The notes under the pieces are model-generated. The model saw only the letters and a program-made list of their open reading frames with translations, had not been told where the DNA came from and made no database searches. Below are positions 1-8,936 of a stretch of DNA of 64,000 nt, piece by piece. Source of the DNA: Bacteroidota bacterium (lineage in GTDB: Bacteria; Bacteroidota; Bacteroidia; Chitinophagales; Chitinophagaceae). The stretch spans positions 1 through 64,000 of the forward strand of contig JAFEAJ010000003.1 in assembly GCA_018266455.1 (NCBI GenBank). Reading direction: 5' to 3'. Within the stretch, counting starts at the first letter, position 1; every line of letters begins with the position of its first letter. A program made the translations under genes and the position numbers.

Positions 1-377
1 TTCACTGAAATTTCAAGCGTCCAGTTCCCGCAAAAACCAACATCGCCTTTCCCGGCAGTGGCATGTATATCGATCCCAAGCCGGCCTGTGGAAGACTTGC
101 CCTCAAGAAAAGGCACGTGGGCGTGGGTTTCTGTATATTCTTCGGTTACGCCAAGATAAAAGATGTGCGGGTATAAGACGAAGCCGTCAGCAGGGATTTC
201 AAAATAATTGATCAGGTTATGCTTTTTGGCATCCAGGATATGGTCATTATAAGTGGCGAGCCATTTTCCCAAATGCACATCATACGAATTGCTGCCGAGG
301 CATTCCCTTTTGTAAGGCTGAATTTTGATTGTGCCTTTTTCGATTTCCGAAAGAATTTTTTTGTCAGATAAAATCAT
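1..377 (-). CDS. dcd: dCTP deaminase, C-terminus cut by the window edge
   Basis: This is the first 125 codons of a reverse-strand gene that runs off the left edge. The product should deaminate dCTP to dUTP, supplying dUMP for thymidylate synthesis in the cytoplasm. The translation starts MILSDKKILSEIEKG, then has a SNSYDVHLG segment near residue 29 and EGKSSTGRLGIDIHATAG followed by GDVGFCGNW near residues 91-120. These are hallmark stretches of the trimeric dCTP deaminase/dUTPase fold; the ESS/KSS-R segment is the catalytic and nucleotide-binding region. The start was chosen at the ATG directly before the ILSD motif that begins most family members. It is divergent from the phosphopantetheinyl transferase gene, so the short gap must hold promoters for both. 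A bifunctional dCTP deaminase/dUTPase cannot be excluded because the C-terminus is missing. Confidence 0.9.
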   Translation of the reverse strand, partial: MILSDKKILSEIEKGTIKIQPYKRECLGSNSYDVHLGKWLATYNDHILDAKKHNLINYFEIPADGFVLYPHIFYLGVTEEYTETHAHVPFLEGKSSTGRLGIDIHATAGKGDVGFCGNWTLEISV

Positions 378-449
378 TTCCTTTTCTCCGTTTATTTATT
401 GAATTTGCACAGCGCCGACAGTGGCGAATATCGCATTTCGCATGTTATC

Positions 450-1112
450 ATGCCATTATTTTATCAACATAATATTAACGAACACACCAGGCTTGCCATC
501 TGGCAAATTGCAGAAGACGAAGGATTTTTTCTGGAAAAAGTGCCCCATCACCGGGATATCACCCATCCGCACAAAAGGCTGCAGCACCTGGCGGGCAGGT
601 ATTTGCTGCCCTTATTGTTCAGCGATTTTCCATTGGAAGAAATAATGATCGCAGATACCAGGAAACCTTTCTTGCCCAATGAAAAATACCATTTTTCCAT
701 TTCGCACTGCGGGCAATTTGCCGCAGCAATTGCAAGCAGCAAAAACAGGGTAGGGGCTGATATTGAAATGATCGCAACACGCATTCAGCGCATCGCCCAT
801 AAATTTTTAAATGAAACAGAAAAGAATTTTTTTAATGAGGACTATAAGGCTTTTCTTGATCAATGGAGCTTAAAAGATAAAGTGTATACTGAATACTTGA
901 CCATGATGTGGAGCGCGAAGGAGGCCATTTATAAATGGCATGGCAATGGGGGCGTTGATTTTAGGAAAAATATACAGCTGTTGAAATTCACGAACATCAA
1001 TCACGAACAGGAAATCAGCCTTCCTTTTGTTTTTGCCAAAGAAGACATCGTTTCGCTATCGGTGAATACGAAAATTTTTGATGAAATGGTGCTGGCATGG
1101 ATAATAAGCTAA
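450..1112 (+). CDS. 4'-phosphopantetheinyl transferase superfamily protein
   Basis: It transfers the phosphopantetheine arm of CoA to a serine of an acyl- or peptidyl-carrier protein. At about 220 residues it is Sfp/AcpT-like rather than the short AcpS type. The family motifs are visible: a GADIE stretch (usually GVDIE, magnesium-binding) near residue 101 and WSAKEAIYKWHG near residue 155, which matches the W-x-x-KEA-x-x-K signature. An in-frame ATG exists 51 bp upstream, but MPLFYQHNINEHT reads like the normal N-terminus of Bacteroidota homologues, so the inner ATG is preferred. The gene stands alone, divergent from dcd. No polyketide or peptide synthetase lies in the window, so the carrier protein partner is unknown; the fatty-acid ACP is the default inference. 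Confidence 0.85.
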   Translation: MPLFYQHNINEHTRLAIWQIAEDEGFFLEKVPHHRDITHPHKRLQHLAGRYLLPLLFSDFPLEEIMIADTRKPFLPNEKYHFSISHCGQFAAAIASSKNRVGADIEMIATRIQRIAHKFLNETEKNFFNEDYKAFLDQWSLKDKVYTEYLTMMWSAKEAIYKWHGNGGVDFRKNIQLLKFTNINHEQEISLPFVFAKEDIVSLSVNTKIFDEMVLAWIIS

Positions 1113-1214
1113 TAGGGTATGCGCTCCAGGACCTTTGGAAGAAACCCAGGTATCGAATTTTAGCCAGGCTGTAAAAGATTGTTTCAATATGGAGTGTAGG
1201 AAGAATGTATGTTC

Positions 1215-1232
1215 TTGTTGCAATCGCAACAA
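1215..1232. other. small perfect hairpin downstream of the PPTase gene
   Basis: TTGTTGC-AATC-GCAACAA forms a 7-bp stem with a 4-nt loop about 100 bp after the PPTase stop and 108 bp before the GH51 gene. No T-run follows directly, so it is a weak terminator candidate. It could equally be an operator for the GH51 gene. Confidence 0.3.
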
Positions 1233-1339
1233 TAATTTGAGATTATTTTTTTAACAATAATGGTTATTTCGACAATATGTTTTAATTTGGGAGCGGTTCA
1301 GGGCGTTGTTTTTATTGCAATCTTAAAAAGACCATTATC

Positions 1340-2902
1340 ATGAAGCACAATTTTAAAAAAATTGTTTTTTTTGGCTTTCTTTATACAAATGTCATTTTGA
1401 CAATTAAAATACAGGCGCAGGCCCCGGTGCAACTAAGTATTAGGGAAAGCCTGCCGGGCCTGACCATTAGCAAATATATTTATGGCCATTTTTCTGAAGA
1501 TCTTGGACGGTGCATCTATGATGGCTTCTGGGCTGACCCGTCAATGCCTGTTAAAAAACAAGGCCGTATAAGGATGGACGTGGTAGAAGCCTTAAAGAAA
1601 ATAAAAATCCCTGTTCTAAGGTGGCCAGGAGGCTGTTTTGCAGACCAGTACCACTGGCGCGACGGAATCGGGCCGCAGGGCCAGCGGCCAAAAACAGTGA
1701 ACACCACCTGGGGAATGGTAACAGATGACAATAGCTTCGGGACACATGAATTTTTGGAGCTTTGCAGTTTATTAGGCTGTGAGCCGTATATAGCAGGCAA
1801 TGTAGGGACAGGGACGCCAAAAGAAATGGAAGACTGGCTGGAATATTTGAACTACAATGGGGAAAGTGCCCTCACCGATCTTCGCAAAAAGAATGGGAGA
1901 GATAAACCATGGAATGTTTCTTTTTGGGGAGTCGGTAATGAAAGCTGGGGCTGCGGTGGCAGCATGTCCCCCGAATATTATTCGAATGAATATAAACGTT
2001 ATTCTGAGTTCGCAAAAAATTACCCCGGCACAAAACTTAAACTAATTGCCAGTGGCGCAAACGGCGATGATTACAACTGGACTGATGTGGTTTTGAAAAA
2101 CACGGGGCTCTGGAATGCCTGGGGCATATCAATGCATTATTATGTAGTGGTGGGAGACTGGGGTCATAAAGGATCAGCGACTCAATTTGACGAGAGCGAA
2201 TATTTTCATGGGCTGAAAAAATGCCTGCACATTGAAGGGCTTATTAACCGCCATTCAGCCATTATGGATGTGTACGACCCGGAAAAAGCAAAAGCACTGG
2301 TGGTAGACGAATGGGGGATATGGACTGACGCTGAGCCCGGAACAAATCCTGCATTTTTATATCAGCAAAACAGCTTGCGCGATGCGCTGATTGCAGCAAG
2401 CACGCTGAATATTTTTAATAATCATTGCGCCAGGGTAAAGATGGCGAACCTGGCGCAGACCGTGAATGTGCTGCAGTCGCTGGTGCTTACAGATAAAGAT
2501 AAAATGCTGCTCACGCCAACTTATTATGTGTTCGATATGTACCAAGCGCACCAGGATGCTATGTGGCTTCCGGTTCAGTTTTCGAGCCCTGATTATGTTT
2601 ATGGAAATGAAAAGATCCCCGCCATCAATGCTTCTGCTTCACGAGATGCTTCCGGTGCTGTACATATTTCCATCGTGAACCTTGACCCTGCAAAAATAAT
2701 TTCAATTAAAACCTCTTTGGAAGGAATGCATTTCAAATCGCTTTCTGCACAGGTGCTTACCTCGCAAAAGTTTACAGATGTAAATACTTTTGAAAAACCT
2801 TTTACAGTGAAAACAGTTGAGTTCAAAGGAGCAAGAAAGCAAGGCGATGACCTTATGGTGGAAATGCCGCCGCAATCGGTGGTGGTCGTGGAGCTGAAGT
2901 AG
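1340..2902 (+). CDS. secreted GH51 alpha-L-arabinofuranosidase
   Basis: Family GH51 enzymes release terminal alpha-L-arabinofuranosyl residues from arabinoxylan or arabinan with retention of configuration. The 520-residue protein begins with a hydrophobic signal peptide ending near IQAQA, so it is exported. Catalytic-domain landmarks are RWPGGCFADQYHW near residue 95, GVGNESWG with the predicted acid/base Glu201, and VVDEWGIW with the predicted nucleophile Glu324. The tail from about residue 400 is the beta-sandwich arabinofuranosidase C-terminal domain. The stop is TAG, so TAG is used as a normal terminator in this genome. A lipoprotein aldose-1-epimerase follows after 60 bp on the same strand, which suggests a small sugar-scavenging operon. 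GH51 also includes endoglucanases, but the motifs fit arabinofuranosidase better. Confidence 0.93.
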   Translation: MKHNFKKIVFFGFLYTNVILTIKIQAQAPVQLSIRESLPGLTISKYIYGHFSEDLGRCIYDGFWADPSMPVKKQGRIRMDVVEALKKIKIPVLRWPGGCFADQYHWRDGIGPQGQRPKTVNTTWGMVTDDNSFGTHEFLELCSLLGCEPYIAGNVGTGTPKEMEDWLEYLNYNGESALTDLRKKNGRDKPWNVSFWGVGNESWGCGGSMSPEYYSNEYKRYSEFAKNYPGTKLKLIASGANGDDYNWTDVVLKNTGLWNAWGISMHYYVVVGDWGHKGSATQFDESEYFHGLKKCLHIEGLINRHSAIMDVYDPEKAKALVVDEWGIWTDAEPGTNPAFLYQQNSLRDALIAASTLNIFNNHCARVKMANLAQTVNVLQSLVLTDKDKMLLTPTYYVFDMYQAHQDAMWLPVQFSSPDYVYGNEKIPAINASASRDASGAVHISIVNLDPAKIISIKTSLEGMHFKSLSAQVLTSQKFTDVNTFEKPFTVKTVEFKGARKQGDDLMVEMPPQSVVVVELK

Positions 2903-2962
2903 GAAGCCATGCCGGTAATGGCAGAGGGAACAAATGCTGAATGAATTTAGAAACGTTGCTGA

Positions 2963-4108
2963 ATGAAAAAAATAAATTTCGCGATTATCAGTATGTGCAT
3001 GATCCTGGTATCATGCAATAACAGTGCAGAAAAAAGACAAGCTGCGACAGAGAAAATAAAAGCGGGAATAACCAAAACAGATTGGGGGTCGGCTGACGGG
3101 AAAGCAGTTTACCTTTTTACATTGACCAATAAAAACGGCGATGAAGTCAGGGTATCTAATTACGGGGGAACAATCACTTCGTGGACTATGCCGGATAAAA
3201 ACGGCAATAAAACCAGTATCGTCCTGGGTTTTGACAGCTTATCAGGATACCTGGCAAAACCTCCTTACTTCGGGGCAACAATTGGCCGTTATGGCAACCG
3301 GATTGCAAATGGAAAATTTAACTTAGGCAACACCGAATATACACTTGCGCAGAATAATGGAAAGAATTCTTTGCATGGCGGTTTAAAAGGCTTTGATAAA
3401 GTTGTTTGGGATGCAAGCCCCCTGATCGATTCTATACCTTCTCTTACTTTGCATTATCTGAGCAAAGACGGAGAAGAAGGTTTCCCCGGCAACTTGAGTG
3501 TTGCCGTTAAATTCAGTTTGTCGGATGATGACGCATTGACCATTGAATACAATGCCGAAACAGATAAGCCAACGCCGGTTAACCTTACCAATCACAGCTA
3601 TTTTAATTTGTCAGGAGATGTAAGCAATACCATTCTCGACGAAACACTGATGATCAATGCCGGCCATTATACGCCGGTTGATACTTCTCTGATACCAACC
3701 GGAGAAATCAAATCTGTAAAAGGGAGCCCGTTTGATTTTACAGCCCCGGAAAAAATAGGAGCGAGGATTGGCCAGGTAAAAGGAGGTTACGATCATAATT
3801 TTGTGCTGAACAGGAAAGACAGCCTGCTTGATTTAGAAGCAACCTTATTTGATCCGATGACCGGGAGGAAACTGGAAGTGTACACCACGCAACCCGGTAT
3901 ACAGTTTTACTCCGGGAATTTTTTAGACGGGAGCATTAAAACAAGCAGTGGCAAACCCATTAACCAACATGCTGCTTTGTGCCTGGAAACACAGCATTTT
4001 CCGGATTCTCCCAATGAACCTTTATTTCCTTCAACCATTTTGGGCCCTGGGGAAAAATACCATAGCATTACGGAATATAAGGTGCTGGTGGTGGGCAAAA
4101 AAGATTAA
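2963..4108 (+). CDS. galM: aldose 1-epimerase (mutarotase), lipoprotein
   Basis: It interconverts alpha and beta anomers of free aldoses. The 381-residue protein has a lipoprotein signal with lipobox VSC near residue 19, so it should be anchored in the periplasm or outer membrane rather than be cytoplasmic like E. coli GalM. The catalytic residues are visible: His211 in NLTNHSYFNLSG and Glu342 in CLETQHFPDSPN. Substrate-contact motifs GRYGNRIANGKF and NSLHGGLKGFDK are also present. It sits 60 bp behind the GH51 gene, so it plausibly acts on L-arabinose or galactose released by that enzyme. Many Bacteroidota carry such lipoprotein GalM copies beside glycoside hydrolases. Confidence 0.92.
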   Translation: MKKINFAIISMCMILVSCNNSAEKRQAATEKIKAGITKTDWGSADGKAVYLFTLTNKNGDEVRVSNYGGTITSWTMPDKNGNKTSIVLGFDSLSGYLAKPPYFGATIGRYGNRIANGKFNLGNTEYTLAQNNGKNSLHGGLKGFDKVVWDASPLIDSIPSLTLHYLSKDGEEGFPGNLSVAVKFSLSDDDALTIEYNAETDKPTPVNLTNHSYFNLSGDVSNTILDETLMINAGHYTPVDTSLIPTGEIKSVKGSPFDFTAPEKIGARIGQVKGGYDHNFVLNRKDSLLDLEATLFDPMTGRKLEVYTTQPGIQFYSGNFLDGSIKTSSGKPINQHAALCLETQHFPDSPNEPLFPSTILGPGEKYHSITEYKVLVVGKKD

Positions 4109-4243
4109 ACAGGAATTGCCGATGATGCTGGTGTGATTATGGATGCAATTATTTTTTATGAAATCAGCATGATCAAAATACAACCACTATGCCTGAGCCG
4201 GCTCTTTTTGAATTTTCAGGTTGGGCCTCAGCTTCGCTTTTTC

Positions 4244-6568
4244 TTAATAGGTGATCGTAACCCCTGCTCCCAGGCCCATATCGCTGTCATAGTGAGAAGA
4301 AACAGAGATATACTTTGTAACAATGTAGCGCAGGCCAAGGGTATATTCTTTATCGGTATTGATCATCCAGTTAAACCTCATTCGAGGGGTAACCGAAATG
4401 TCTTCCCGGGACAATTGGAAGCGCAATTTCCCATTTCCGTCAATCCTCAAATCGGCAATGGTTAAAGTTGGCAGGGTGTAGGCAATGCCCGCAACAATGG
4501 TATGCCTGTTCAACTTGTCGCTTTTTTGCCCTAACCAGGTTGTCTCTTCATCGCCAAAAATATTTTTAACTCCTCCTTCAACCTTATAATGGTAATCGAA
4601 GCCGATATACGGGTACCACCATTGCATCCTGCCCAGGTACCTTCCCACCATCGTTTCGCTTTCATACCCGTGAATTGTAGTAAAGCCTAAATGCCATAGC
4701 GTACTTATTTTCCAGCGTGTTTGTGAAAAAGCGGCCTCGCCATCGCTTCCATTTGTTTCAACCCCTGCCCTTGCCATAAAATACATTTTCCGGTCATCGG
4801 CAAACAGCATCCGTTGGGCCGATTTAGGATCCATGATTTCAGGGTTTGCCGGTGAATTTTCGTAGTGAAAGATCCTGCCCATGCCGCTCATCATGTGATA
4901 TAAGATATGGCAGTGAAAAAACCAGTCCCCATCTGTGTTGCCCGCAAATTCGATCGTATCTCTTTCCATAGGCATAATATCGAGCACGTTTTTTAATGGG
5001 GCATAATCGCCTTGCCCGTTCAGCACACGGAAATCGTGGCCATGCAAATGCATCGGGTGGCGCATCATGGAGTTGTTGTATAAAATGATTCTTATGTTTT
5101 CCCCTTTCCTGATTAATATCTTGTCGCTCTCAGAAACCGTTTTGTTATCCATCGTCCATACATAGCGGTTCATATTCCCGGTAAGTTCAAAATTCAAGGT
5201 TTTCATTGGCGCATCAGGCAGGGTTGTTTTTTCAGTTGCCCGCAGCATCGTATAGTTCAGTGTGGCGATGCCAGCATTTTCATTAGGCATGTTCATGCCT
5301 TGTATGCTATTGCTATCTGTCCTTTGAATGTTCTGCATATTGCCCTCATGCATGCCATCATCTGCATTCCCGTTTTTTCCTTCGCCCGTAATTTCAGGGT
5401 ACATTACGGTATTCATATCCATGGCCTGGTTCTGCATTTTCATCCCTGGCATTTCAATCATGTTCCCTTTCATGTCCATCATGTCGTTCATCATCTTCAT
5501 CCCTGCAAAGTAATTGAGCTTGGGCAGCTTTTTTGCATGCACTTTTTCGCCGCGGCCAAGCCATAATGATGCTGAATTAGTCCTGTCTTCCGGGGTGATC
5601 AGAAATTCATAACTTTTATTTTCAGGAATAGTAACAACAACATCATAGGTTTCTGAAACGGCAATCAACAACCTGTCCACCTCAACAGGTTCTACGTCGT
5701 TCCCATCGGTTGCCACTACGGTTATTTTTCCGCCGGAGTAATTCATCCAGAAATAGCTTGATGCGCCTGCATTGGCAATCCGTAGCCTGACCTTATCGCC
5801 TGCTCTAAATTGCGGTTGTTCATAAGCGTTATGGCCATTGACCAGGAAACAGTTGTAATAAATATCGCTTACATCCATTGCGTTCATACGCTTCCATTCG
5901 TTGATCAATTTCGTTTTCAGGTAGCCTTGCTTTATTGCTTCGCTGAAACTTTGAGTAGCATGTTTTTTAATGGCAAACCAGTCGTTAGCGCTATGGAGGC
6001 TTCGCTGGATCTCTTCCGGTTTCATATCTGCCCATTCGCTTAAAACGACGGGGATCGTGGGGATGCCTGGTTCGTTTTTCTTTTTTAATATCATGGCGCC
6101 ATACATGCCGACCTGCTCCTGAAGCATGGTGTGGCTGTGGTACCAGTGTGTTCCGTGTTGTATGATGGGGAACTTATACAGGTAAGTTTCGTGCGGCATA
6201 ATGGGCATTTGAGTGAGGTTGGGCACGCCATCGTACCTGTTCGGGACAAATAAGCCATGCCAGTGCAGCGAGGTCTCTTCGTTCATCATGTTGTGCACAT
6301 AGATTTCCGCAGTATCGCCTTCCGTAAATGTCAATGTGGGCATAGGTACCTGGCCATTCACTGCAATAGCACGCTTATGCCTGCCCGTAAAATTTACTAT
6401 GGTGTCGGTAACATATAAATCATACCGGACATTTTTTGAACTGGCGGCTGTGCTGTTTTCTTTTGTTACAGGGCCCATTTGCATATCCTGCGAGCGACCA
6501 AATAAATAGGTTAATAGGGATAATGTTATAAGGCCTGCCGTTTTCATACTTAATACCGTTTTCACCAT
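4244..6568 (-). CDS. multicopper oxidase (CopA-type) with C-terminal CopB-like barrel domain
   Basis: A periplasmic or outer-membrane copper oxidase, probably oxidising Cu(I) to Cu(II) for copper tolerance. Residues 1-25 are a signal peptide; an internal Met8 is an alternative start. Three cupredoxin domains carry all four copper-ligand motifs: HWHG near residue 103, HWYHSH near 143, HPMHLHGH near 505 and HCHILYHMM near 553. A methionine-rich insert (DMMDMKGNMIEMPGM and similar) lies at about residues 360-420, as in CopA, PcoA and CueO. The last 180 residues, from RMLFADDRKMYFMARAG to GLGAGVTITY, resemble the outer-membrane CopB/PcoB barrel, so CopA and CopB are fused in one 774-residue chain. 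It is the last gene of a four-gene same-strand metal cluster, 149 bp after DUF3347. Confidence 0.92.
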   Translation of the reverse strand: MVKTVLSMKTAGLITLSLLTYLFGRSQDMQMGPVTKENSTAASSKNVRYDLYVTDTIVNFTGRHKRAIAVNGQVPMPTLTFTEGDTAEIYVHNMMNEETSLHWHGLFVPNRYDGVPNLTQMPIMPHETYLYKFPIIQHGTHWYHSHTMLQEQVGMYGAMILKKKNEPGIPTIPVVLSEWADMKPEEIQRSLHSANDWFAIKKHATQSFSEAIKQGYLKTKLINEWKRMNAMDVSDIYYNCFLVNGHNAYEQPQFRAGDKVRLRIANAGASSYFWMNYSGGKITVVATDGNDVEPVEVDRLLIAVSETYDVVVTIPENKSYEFLITPEDRTNSASLWLGRGEKVHAKKLPKLNYFAGMKMMNDMMDMKGNMIEMPGMKMQNQAMDMNTVMYPEITGEGKNGNADDGMHEGNMQNIQRTDSNSIQGMNMPNENAGIATLNYTMLRATEKTTLPDAPMKTLNFELTGNMNRYVWTMDNKTVSESDKILIRKGENIRIILYNNSMMRHPMHLHGHDFRVLNGQGDYAPLKNVLDIMPMERDTIEFAGNTDGDWFFHCHILYHMMSGMGRIFHYENSPANPEIMDPKSAQRMLFADDRKMYFMARAGVETNGSDGEAAFSQTRWKISTLWHLGFTTIHGYESETMVGRYLGRMQWWYPYIGFDYHYKVEGGVKNIFGDEETTWLGQKSDKLNRHTIVAGIAYTLPTLTIADLRIDGNGKLRFQLSREDISVTPRMRFNWMINTDKEYTLGLRYIVTKYISVSSHYDSDMGLGAGVTITY

Positions 6569-6717
6569 GAACTGTTCCTAAATATGTCAAATTGTTATAC
6601 TCTATCATTAAAACATGATCCACACAAATGCCCGATGATGATGCACCGGCAAAGATTGGGGCTGTACATATCCTTTACGCTCCTTGCCGAAAACATTGTA
6701 TTCTTAAATATGCAATG

Positions 6718-7215
6718 TCAGTTTAATGTTTTTGCTATTTCGCCACAAGTCAGCATGGCCTTTCCGTAATAAGGATTTTTTATAGCTGTTTCATTCGTGA
6801 GCCAATAGGATTTCTTCATCGGGCAATATGCCTGGTAAACTGGCTGGGCAGACAGCTTTGCCTTTTTTGCCAGTGCGATCATGTTGTCGGATAGGTTGGT
6901 AAAATGTTCCCGCTGATGTGAAATGTCCTTGCTTTCAGAAATATGGCGGGAATCAAACGAAAGTTTTTCTTTCAAAGCCATAAAAGCCTTGTGGCCGGGT
7001 TCTGTAAGCTGGCTCATGTCAACAGCATTAATGGCTTTCAACAAGTCCGAGGCTTTGGATGCAGCAACAACAGCATCACTGTTTACCAGGGCATCTTTTA
7101 CCCCATAATAATCATTTAGCACAATAGATAGCTGGCTTTTAGCGCTATCCTGGGCAAATGATTTTTGCACAAACAGGCTGGCTAAGAAGATTGACAGTAA
7201 AATATTTTTTTTCAT
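6718..7215 (-). CDS. DUF3347 domain protein, exported
   Basis: 165 residues with a clear signal peptide (MKKNILLSIFLASLFVQKSFA). The rest matches the DUF3347 pattern: an N-terminal helical region starting LNDYYGVKDALVNSD and a C-terminal YCPMKKSYWLTNE ... NPYYGKAMLTCGEI segment. The two Cys and nearby Met are plausible metal ligands. DUF3347 is known mainly as an accessory domain of copper and other heavy-metal efflux systems, and as a stand-alone periplasmic protein in Bacteroidota. Its place between the multicopper oxidase and the HMA protein supports a periplasmic copper-binding role, but the biochemical function is inferred. Confidence 0.82.
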   Translation of the reverse strand: MKKNILLSIFLASLFVQKSFAQDSAKSQLSIVLNDYYGVKDALVNSDAVVAASKASDLLKAINAVDMSQLTEPGHKAFMALKEKLSFDSRHISESKDISHQREHFTNLSDNMIALAKKAKLSAQPVYQAYCPMKKSYWLTNETAIKNPYYGKAMLTCGEIAKTLN

Positions 7216-7272
7216 TGTATTTTATTTTTGTTGATGATAGCCCTGTGTTGAATATATTCTTGCGCTATTTAA

Positions 7273-8004
7273 TTAAACCATTACAAAAATCATTATCGCG
7301 CTCATTGCAATCATTAGCCCGTCTTCAATAATGGTTACGGTGCTCATCGGCAGGTTGAATACATCGCCTAAACAGGCGCATTTTATCTTTCTTTTATCAA
7401 GAACGCTTTGCAGCACACCGATGATGCTTACTGACATTACTGCAAAAGTAACCGAATTTGTTAAGAGGGGAGCAAGCCCGGAAAGGTACGCAAACCCCAA
7501 AAGCAGCTCTGCAAAAGCATACACATAACCCCATCCAGTCCATTTCTTTGCAATGATGTCGTACATAGAATAGCTTTCTGCAAAGCCTTTTAAGTTGAGC
7601 AATTTAAAAAAAGAAAATACCAAAAAGAAACCAGCCATAAAATGGCTCATCCATTGCGCCCATCGAAATGAATGAGACCCGGCTTCAATTGATAAAGTGA
7701 CAGCAAGAATATACCCAAAAATAACAAGTATGGGTTTGTATGTTCCCATCCACGACCTTTTTTCTTCTTCAGGCACAGGCTCCTGGTGTTGGTTTTGTAA
7801 TTCAGTTAATTGATATTTCGGGTATTCCTTCAGGGCTTCTCTTAAAACAAGAACCGGGATGTGTTTGTCCATTTCGATGGTCGCTAATCCCTGCTCCAGG
7901 TTGATAGAAACATTTTTCACTCCTTCAACTCCTGATAATGCGTGTTGAACTTTAGCCTGGCAACTGCTACAAGTCATACCGGTGATAACGTAGTTATGTA
8001 CCAT
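7273..8004 (-). CDS. HMA metal-binding domain fused to MauE/DoxX-like membrane domain
   Basis: Residues 1-65 are a heavy-metal-associated domain with the GMTCSSCQAKV motif (CxxC, Cu(I)-type). A linker follows, then a membrane part with four hydrophobic segments resembling the MauE/DoxX family, including the conserved KCACLGDVF stretch. The start is placed at MVHNYV rather than six codons upstream because the ferredoxin-like fold begins there. MauE-like proteins are thought to move electrons or assist disulfide or metal chemistry across the membrane; here the HMA domain would feed or sense the metal. It lies 75 bp after the AraC regulator and 57 bp before DUF3347. The function in copper handling is inferred. 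Confidence 0.82.
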   Translation of the reverse strand: MVHNYVITGMTCSSCQAKVQHALSGVEGVKNVSINLEQGLATIEMDKHIPVLVLREALKEYPKYQLTELQNQHQEPVPEEEKRSWMGTYKPILVIFGYILAVTLSIEAGSHSFRWAQWMSHFMAGFFLVFSFFKLLNLKGFAESYSMYDIIAKKWTGWGYVYAFAELLLGFAYLSGLAPLLTNSVTFAVMSVSIIGVLQSVLDKRKIKCACLGDVFNLPMSTVTIIEDGLMIAMSAIMIFVMV

Positions 8005-8079
8005 AAAAATTATTTGGCACAAAGCTATTGCAGCAGCCTTTCGTGGTTGTTATGTAATTATGGGAAAGAGTTATAAGAT

Positions 8080-8640
8080 TTACAGGTCTTCAATGTTTTT
8101 GCGTTTATGTTCTTTCATTGATTTATAGAATGTGGGCGTAAGCCCTGTTACTTTTTTAAATTGCGATGAGAGATAAGCAACGCTGCTATAACCCAGTTTG
8201 TCTGCAATTTCCGACAGGCTGAGCTCATCATATACCAATAGTTCCTTGACCTTTTCGATCCGTTGCGAAATAAAATATTTTTCGATGGTTGCCCCTTCAA
8301 CTTCTGAAAACAGGTTGCTTAGGTAGCCATAGTCATAATGCAGGGCTGCTGACAAATGATCGGAAAGATTTATCGAAATGTTTTCGCCTGAGTGATGGAC
8401 AATCTTAATGATTTCATTTTTTATTTTTTCGATTATCCTGCTCTTCTTATCGTCTATCAATTCAAAACCCAACTGTTTTAATGAAGCCCCAAAAGCCTGC
8501 AGTTGATTTTTAGTTGGCCTATTTTTAATTTCTGCTTCGCCAAGGTCAACTGACAATGGGAGCAAACCGGCTTTTTCAAGCTCTGATCTTACTACCATTT
8601 TGCACCGGTTGCATACCATGTTTTTGATGTACAATTTCAT
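8080..8640 (-). CDS. AraC-family regulator with N-terminal HMA-like metal-sensing domain
   Basis: 186 residues. The N-terminal 65 residues read as a ferredoxin-like HMA domain (MKLYIKNMVCNRCKMVVRSEL) with a CxxC pair near residues 10-13. The C-terminal 100 residues are a typical AraC double helix-turn-helix (LSLSEIADKLGYSSVAYLSSQF ... TGLTPTFYKSMK). It is the first gene of the minus-strand metal cluster and presumably controls it, binding metal through its own CxxC rather than a cupin sensor domain. Whether it activates or represses, and which metal it senses, cannot be read from sequence. The family is common in Bacteroidota next to copper and HMA genes. Confidence 0.85.
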   Translation of the reverse strand: MKLYIKNMVCNRCKMVVRSELEKAGLLPLSVDLGEAEIKNRPTKNQLQAFGASLKQLGFELIDDKKSRIIEKIKNEIIKIVHHSGENISINLSDHLSAALHYDYGYLSNLFSEVEGATIEKYFISQRIEKVKELLVYDELSLSEIADKLGYSSVAYLSSQFKKVTGLTPTFYKSMKEHKRKNIEDL

Positions 8641-8860
8641 TCTGTTTTGGTTTTATAAACCATTTTGGCCTGTTAATAGCCTGTCATTGATCAACATTTT
8701 CCGCATAGTCACCTGCATTGGCCGGCAGTCTGTGACCTAAGGGCAGGCCTTTCTTAATCAAAGGAACTCAGCAGTGCAGCTCAAATCATCAGGTGCTTCA
8801 GGGGAAGCAGATAAAAGTACAAAAAAATAATTTTTATGATGATGCGTAACGTCCGGGCCT

Positions 8861-8914
8861 CTCCGCCGTTGTTGGTGTTTGTGCATAGCCATGTGCGTTA
8901 GCTGCACCAACAAC
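8861..8914 (+). repeat. left REP-like inverted repeat
   Basis: Starts CTCCGCCGTTGTTGGTG and ends CACCAACAAC. It is itself palindromic: GTTGTTGGTG (8868-8877) pairs with CACCAACAAC (8905-8914), a 10-bp stem with a 27-nt loop. Its reverse complement is the right repeat at 9467-9518 with only scattered changes in the loop. Confidence 0.85.
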
Positions 8915-8936
8915 TGAATTTTTGTACCTTGCAATA

